Assembly: GCA_023101885.1 (NCBI GenBank)
Contig: JALPQD010000414.1
Location: forward strand, 1,869,276 to 1,933,275
DNA: 64,000 bases
From: Typhlomys cinereus
Lineage: Eukaryota; Chordata; Mammalia; Rodentia; Platacanthomyidae
Reading direction: 5' to 3'
Shown here: piece after piece, positions 41,256-64,000 of the stretch
Numbering within the stretch: the first letter of the stretch is position 1
Layout of the letters: each line of letters starts with the position of its first letter
Made by a program: the position numbers and the translations under genes
The notes under the pieces: generated by a model
Databases searched by the model: none
Told to the model about the DNA's origin: nothing
The model's input: the letters and a program-made list of their open reading frames with translations, nothing else

Positions 41256-41334
41256 CTATTTTTCAAAACAGAAGAGGCTCTTCAGGTCATTTATCTGTCA
41301 CAAAACATCGGTTGTTTCTTCCCTTTACTGTTAT

Positions 41335-41515
41335 TTTTAAGTCTTATTTATTCGAAGAGAGAGAACTGCTACAAATGCCCCAGTATGTGTGTGGACAATT
41401 TTCAGAAGTCAGTTCTCTTCCTCCATTATGTGGATTCTGGGGCTCGAACCCCTGTCTCCAAGTTGGTCTGCAGGCTCCTTTAGCCGCGGAGTCATTTCCC
41501 TGGGCCCCCTTTGAT
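41335..41515 (-). repeat. B3-like SINE, antisense
   Basis: 'gtgtggacaattttcagaag tcagttctcttcctccatta tgtgg ... ggctcgaacccc'. Confidence 0.7.
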
Positions 41516-41929
41516 TATTTTATGTCTGGGTTCAGGACTATTTCCAGATCTACTATGTGTCTTGGGGTTTCATTACCGTATCTGTACAAAGTGGTGTAGG
41601 GTGCTTGTATGAGGTTAATATGATCATTCATTTCAAGGGGAAATGACAGAAAATGTTAACTTTTTTTTAATACACTAGGACAGTGAGATCAGGAAATAAA
41701 CTGAACATTCCTTCTTGTTTATGCTATGTTCTTACTGGAAGCTGTGACTTAGCTAGGTTCTGTTTGAACAGAAGTGCTCCCTGTACTGTTACCCCAGGAT
41801 TCAGCTCTTTGCCACCTGCTCTTATTGAAAAATAATCCTGGAGCTCCTATAGCTTTGGTATTGTTCATGTAGCTCCCAAATGCATTGTGGGTCCTGACTT
41901 CACTCTGGAATTTAGGCAGTTTTAGAGCA

Positions 41930-42330
41930 GCCTCTCCTCTTTCCCCCCATTCTTTCCCACTCTCCCCTCCCTTTCACCACTCCAGCCCTACCACTCCCTC
42001 TTACCCTCCTGTCCTTCTGTAGGTGTGAATCACAGGGCTCCCTTTAGGGTGCCTGTGCTAGTAGCGAACCAAGTCTTCATAGTAGTATATGTGGCCCTTC
42101 AGTGGGCAAAAGCACAAGTGGGAGGGTCCCCTTCTTTTGTCTAGCACCCTTCCTAGAAATTCTTTCTGGGTATAGTTGTTCGGGCTGAGATCTTCGATTG
42201 ACCATGGGAGGCATGTTATGTCAGCTATAGTGTAGATTTGATGGTAGTAGACCTCATTGCAATGAGCTTCTGGATGCAGCAGCCCTGTTGTGACTGGAGC
42301 ATCTTGGCTGGTAGCACATCTTGGGGAGGT
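41930..42330 (-). mobile_element. antisense L1 3' UTR fragment
   Basis: A C-rich tract (sense G-rich) is followed by 'gcttctggatgcagcagccc' and related blocks similar to 7030-7320. An older relative of the second L1 lineage. Confidence 0.6.
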
Positions 42331-43257
42331 TTTTGATCAGAGAAACAAGTGAGTTAAATGTTTCTGTGGTGTGTAAACTTTCTGCAATATGACCTTGATC
42401 AAACTTTTCAACCTTTTCCCCAGTATATGGATTAGTGAATCCAATGGTTATGAGGCATTTCCACTGGACTAAAGACCATGCTAAGCAGTGGACTAAACAT
42501 ATTATCTGTGCTTTACACTTATCAAGTGCTTACTGAGCATTTACTATGTCCTTGGTAGTGCAAAATTCTCTTTCAGTATATCTATGCCCATAGGAATTTG
42601 ATGCCATCTGCCAACATGGAGGCTTCCTTTATAGTCAATGAAAGGTAAGAGACATTTATTGAGAGGCAAAGATATTTTCGATTGATGACTTATAGTACAA
42701 GGTTAAGCCTTGTACTAGGTATAGTGAGTAAAGAACAAAATATTACCTCACTCCTGCCCTGGACCGTTCATAACCTTGGAAAACAAATATGATAGAACAC
42801 CTAGAAGACTAAGTTAGAGATCTGTCCTGGGTTCAAAGTTTTTAGAAAGAAGAGCCCCTTAGGCTGAGAACATCCTGGAAAGTTCCATGAGCTTTAGATC
42901 CGAGTTTTTTTCCTTAGCCAAATGGAAGTGAGTTTGGGGAGAACATGGGTGGTAGGCCTATTAGAGCAGACAGAACATGTGGACAGACACAGATAGGATA
43001 GGAAGCCCTAGGAAGCAACTGGTGAACTACAAGGTGGTCAGCATAGCTGAAACAAAAATCTGTTAGGGGAAGATAGACTGTAACTGTGAGGAGGCAGCCT
43101 GGAACCAGGGCCCATGGAACATGTGTCCCAGGTGGAGGAGCCACAACTGTGGAGCTAGGGAGGCTGTGAAGCTGGGGTATGACTTATAAAAGCAGAGTTG
43201 TGCTTGGGAAGGTCTCTTACAAGTAGGTAGGAATGATAGGGCTTAAGGAAGACGTCA
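42331..43257. other. intergenic spacer
   Basis: A possible MIR/L2 trace near 42500-42570 ('tcaagtgcttactgagcatttactatgtcc'-like). No gene seen. Confidence 0.4.
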
Positions 43258-43590
43258 TACCTTTCAGCAAAGGGCAAAATAACAAATACTTTAGGCTTTG
43301 TGGCTCTTAAATTCTCTTTCAAAGCTCGTCTGCCTTTATTGCAGAAGAAGTAAGCAAGTGGGTACCACTGCCTTCAACAAATCATGATACATGGCCACTA
43401 AAGTGTTGATTTCATACGATTTTCACACAACGACAAATATTCTTTTTTTCTCTCTCTCTTTTCATTCCTCAAAAATGTGAAAGCTAGTCTTAGTTTCAGG
43501 GCATAAAAAAATAAAAACAGGTAGCAGGCCTCATTGGCCCTCTGGCTGCAGTCTGATGTGTGATAATCCCTGCGGTCAGGAATGCAGCCT
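43258..43590 (+). mobile_element. hAT-Charlie-type DNA transposon fossil
   Basis: 'aatactttaggctttgtggc' and, later, 'aaacaggtagcaggcctcattggccctctg' follow in order a known non-autonomous Charlie-group element. Heavily diverged. Confidence 0.5.
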
Positions 43591-44218
43591 GCAGCAGAGA
43601 AGATAGAGGGTCTTTGGAGAAGCTTATCTCTTAGCAAAGAGGACTAATTTGAGGTAGAGAGGAAGGGCCATGTGCCAGAAGATACCTAAGAGTGTTAACA
43701 GAGTCAAAGAGAGGAGGACAAGAGACAAAGGAGTCGCTGAGGGTGGAGGTGGGTGATGAGAGGCTTCTGGAAAAGTTGAAAGGAAGCCATGAGTTGCAGA
43801 GAGCTGCTTGGAGAATCAAGCATTCCAAAGGAAGAAATGAAAGAGGGACTATTTCCTTCAGGAGGCTGGAGGGGAGAGAGTATGGGTGGGCACTAATGGG
43901 ATATTTAAGGAGATGGTAGGTTGAGATTTTCCCAGAATGCTTTGAATTTCCTAATGAAAACAGCAACAAGAGTAGAATTGGAAGCTTCTGGAGCCCTGAA
44001 GTCCCTGAAGGTAAAGGCAGAGCTGGGAGAAAGAGAGAAAGCCTGTTAAACCAACTCCCAGGTACTCTGTGCATGTGTGGGAGTGACCAGGAAGTGATTA
44101 GTTGTCAAAAACAGGGATAGGCGACAGTGTCAGAGTTCCTGTGAAGGGTGGGAAAGCCATGGCTTTGGAACAAAAATGAGGGAGCACAGTGCCAGATCCT
44201 TCTTTGGGCAACTCAAAA
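43591..44218. other. intergenic spacer, nothing recognised
   Basis: Purine-rich unique sequence with chance frames only. Confidence 0.4.
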
Positions 44219-44224
44219 CGTGCA

Positions 44225-44264
<40 letters not shown>

Positions 44265-44285
44265 TGTGTGTGTGTGTGTGTGTGT
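44219..44285. repeat. (TGCG)n(TG)n alternating purine-pyrimidine repeat
   Basis: TGCG tetranucleotides pass into TG repeats. A strict alternation that favours Z-DNA and is CpG-dense. Confidence 0.95.
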
Positions 44286-44961
44286 ACCTGTGAATGTGCA
44301 TGCACAGGGTTGTGATGCAATGAACTGCCTCCACTTGAAATCACTTTAGAGCACGCAATATCCTTGGAAAGGTACAGGTACAGGTTAGGAGCAGGGAGGG
44401 AGATCATGAATGCACTAGTTGTTAGGAGAAAGGATCAAGAAAAATATCTGGGGCGGGGGGGAATAGAACGCGAACCCATCCACGTCGTCGATTGAAGTTG
44501 TTTAGGAAGCGCCTGCAAAACACCAGCGAGGGGGCAGCGATTTCCTCTTCTGGCAGAAAAGGCTACTGCTTGGATTCAAGAATACAAGCTTTTTATATTT
44601 GGAGTGCAAGGAGTAGGGATTTTGGGTTTGATCGGTAATCAGATTATTTGGTGGGGTCTCTGGTGAAGATCTGCTTTAGCTCAGATTTATCAGTGGGATC
44701 TCTGACTTTAGGATGGCCTGTGGGATTGCTAGTGGAGATTTGTCAGGTGGGGTTTCTGGTTTTGAGGTCTGGTTCCCGATCCAAGAGCTTGATTAATAAG
44801 GGAAGGCATTCCAGAAGGCACTCTGACCAAGAGTGGCAGAGCTGGGAAGCCAAGTGGGAACATGTCTGGGGGAGCCTTGGTTCCTGTGGATTAGGCTGCC
44901 AGGTGGAGCTACTACCCTCATCAGATTCCTCCAGAACTGCTCATATGAAAAGTTTGCAGAA

Positions 44962-45250
44962 GGGGGCTGGAGAGATGGCTCAGGGGTTAAGACTCTACCT
45001 CATAAGCAGAAGGATCTGAGTTCGAATGCCAGGTCTCACATAGGAACAAAACCCCCCCTCTATCCTGAAAAGGCAGAGCGCTGCACTTCCACCCCACATG
45101 GACAGAGCCTGGGAAATCCCAGAGCAAAGCAATAAGAAGGTAGCAATCCAACATGATTCCTGAAGTCACCCTTGCTCCTCCATAGGAACACACAGCACAC
45201 GCATGTGTGCACACACACACTTGCAAAAAAAAAAAAAAAAAGTTAAAAAA
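44962..45250 (+). repeat. B2-like SINE
   Basis: Head 'gggctggagagatggctcag', body and CA-rich part, then A tail (45226-45260). Confidence 0.92.
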
Positions 45251-45950
45251 AGAAAAAAAGCTTGCAGAAGGACAATACAAAGTGACCGGGGCTGGAGCTA
45301 TTTGTTAACTGTGGTCAATGAAGCAAATCTGTGACTGTCCTTGCCTCTCATACACACACACACAAAGGGGAGAGGATGGGAAGGAGGGAGGAAGAGAGAG
45401 AGAGAAAAAGAGAGAGAGAGCATATTGAAAGAGGAGTAGCTTTGAGTATTAGTAAACCTGAGCACAGACAGGTTTAATATCCTCTGGAGGTTGATGAGTT
45501 TTCCTGTACAAGTTCCTGACAGAACAGATGACATATATCAAGTATTGACATGTAAAGAAAACCCAATTACACACAACCACACACCCACACCCACACATAC
45601 ACATATGCGACCCACGCCATTGATTGAATTCTTTTATGAAGTACTACAGTGCGAGGAGAGCACGCTTTAAATTACAGAGCTGGAGATTGTGGTCATTCTC
45701 AAGGGGACAACTTGTTCTCCCGTGAAGAGACACTGGGGGACGATATTGTGATGGGTTATGAAACAGATCGATTCCCATGAGAGCACTAAAAAACACGATC
45801 GACACGGTAAGAAAGCCCAGTCCGCCACTGATTGCTTCGGGTCCAGGTTTCTGGTCCATCAAGTAGTAGGGCCCCATTTGAGGTCCGAGGACCTCAGGGC
45901 AAAGGGAGGGGTGGGGGGTTACTGGGGGGTAGGGGAGCTGTGGCTCCTTT
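45251..45950. other. sequence upstream of SLC9A6
   Basis: A GA-rich stretch (45380-45420) and CA-rich sequence (about 45570-45605). No gene. The CpG island begins at the right edge. Confidence 0.5.
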
Positions 45951-46095
45951 AAGAGTCGTGGCCTCAACGCCGGCGCGGGGCGGGGTACGCCCAGCCGCCT
46001 GGGTCGTGGCCCCGCCCCTTTCCCGTGAGCCCACGGGGAGTGGTCCGATCGCGGGCGGCTGCGGGTGAGGATAGGGGCGGGGGGCGGGGGGAGAC

Positions 46096-64000
<17,905 letters not shown>

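Overview
This is mammalian X-chromosome-type DNA from a rodent. Two genes known to be neighbours on the X chromosome of human and mouse lie head to head: MMGT1 (EMC5) on the minus strand (coding exons 35429 down to 28731) and the first six coding exons of SLC9A6 (NHE6) on the plus strand (46096 to 63475, continuing past the window end). The repeats are rodent-type: 7SL-derived B1 SINEs, ID-like and B3/B4-like elements, and a mouse-like L1. However, the commonest SINE has a tRNA-like head of the B2 type and a body that does not resemble the mouse or rat B2 body, and the L1 promoter monomers do not resemble the mouse types as I remember them. This points to a mouse-related (Myodonta) rodent other than Mus or Rattus, perhaps a jerboa or jumping mouse. 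The species call is an inference.

Layout. Positions 1-16880 are gene-free and repeat-rich. They hold an old L1 (1586-4799) with a SINE and an antisense L1 3' end nested in it, further L1 3' ends, SINEs, and a decayed antisense ERV-L-like pol fragment near 11500-11640. A full-length L1 follows at 16881-23518, with a perfect 14-bp target-site duplication, GC-rich tandem promoter monomers, ORF1 and ORF2, broken by three single frameshifts. Then comes the presumed long MMGT1 3' UTR (with poly(A) signals at 25242 and 23656), the four coding exons of MMGT1, and its CpG-island promoter with a perfect CRE. The spacer between the two promoters (35.9-45.9 kb) contains a chimeric retrocopy: U6 snRNA fused to a 5'-truncated ITM2B mRNA, with a 16-bp target-site duplication, inside a SINE. 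SLC9A6 has its own CpG island at 45.95-46.4 kb.

Both genes appear intact in what is visible. All MMGT1 splice junctions are GT-AG and give the full 131-residue protein. SLC9A6 exons 1-6 encode residues 1-299. Its first intron uses a GC donor, and exon 2 carries an internal in-frame donor that would produce the known 32-residue-shorter isoform. The two proteins are not known to act in one pathway: one is a subunit of the ER membrane protein insertase, the other an endosomal Na+(K+)/H+ exchanger.

I saw no novel multi-gene system. The most unusual items are the U6-ITM2B chimera, an L1 with an apparent 3' transduction (59152-60323), the L1 monomers, and an ORF2 frameshift with overlapping TGA/ATG shared by two L1 copies.
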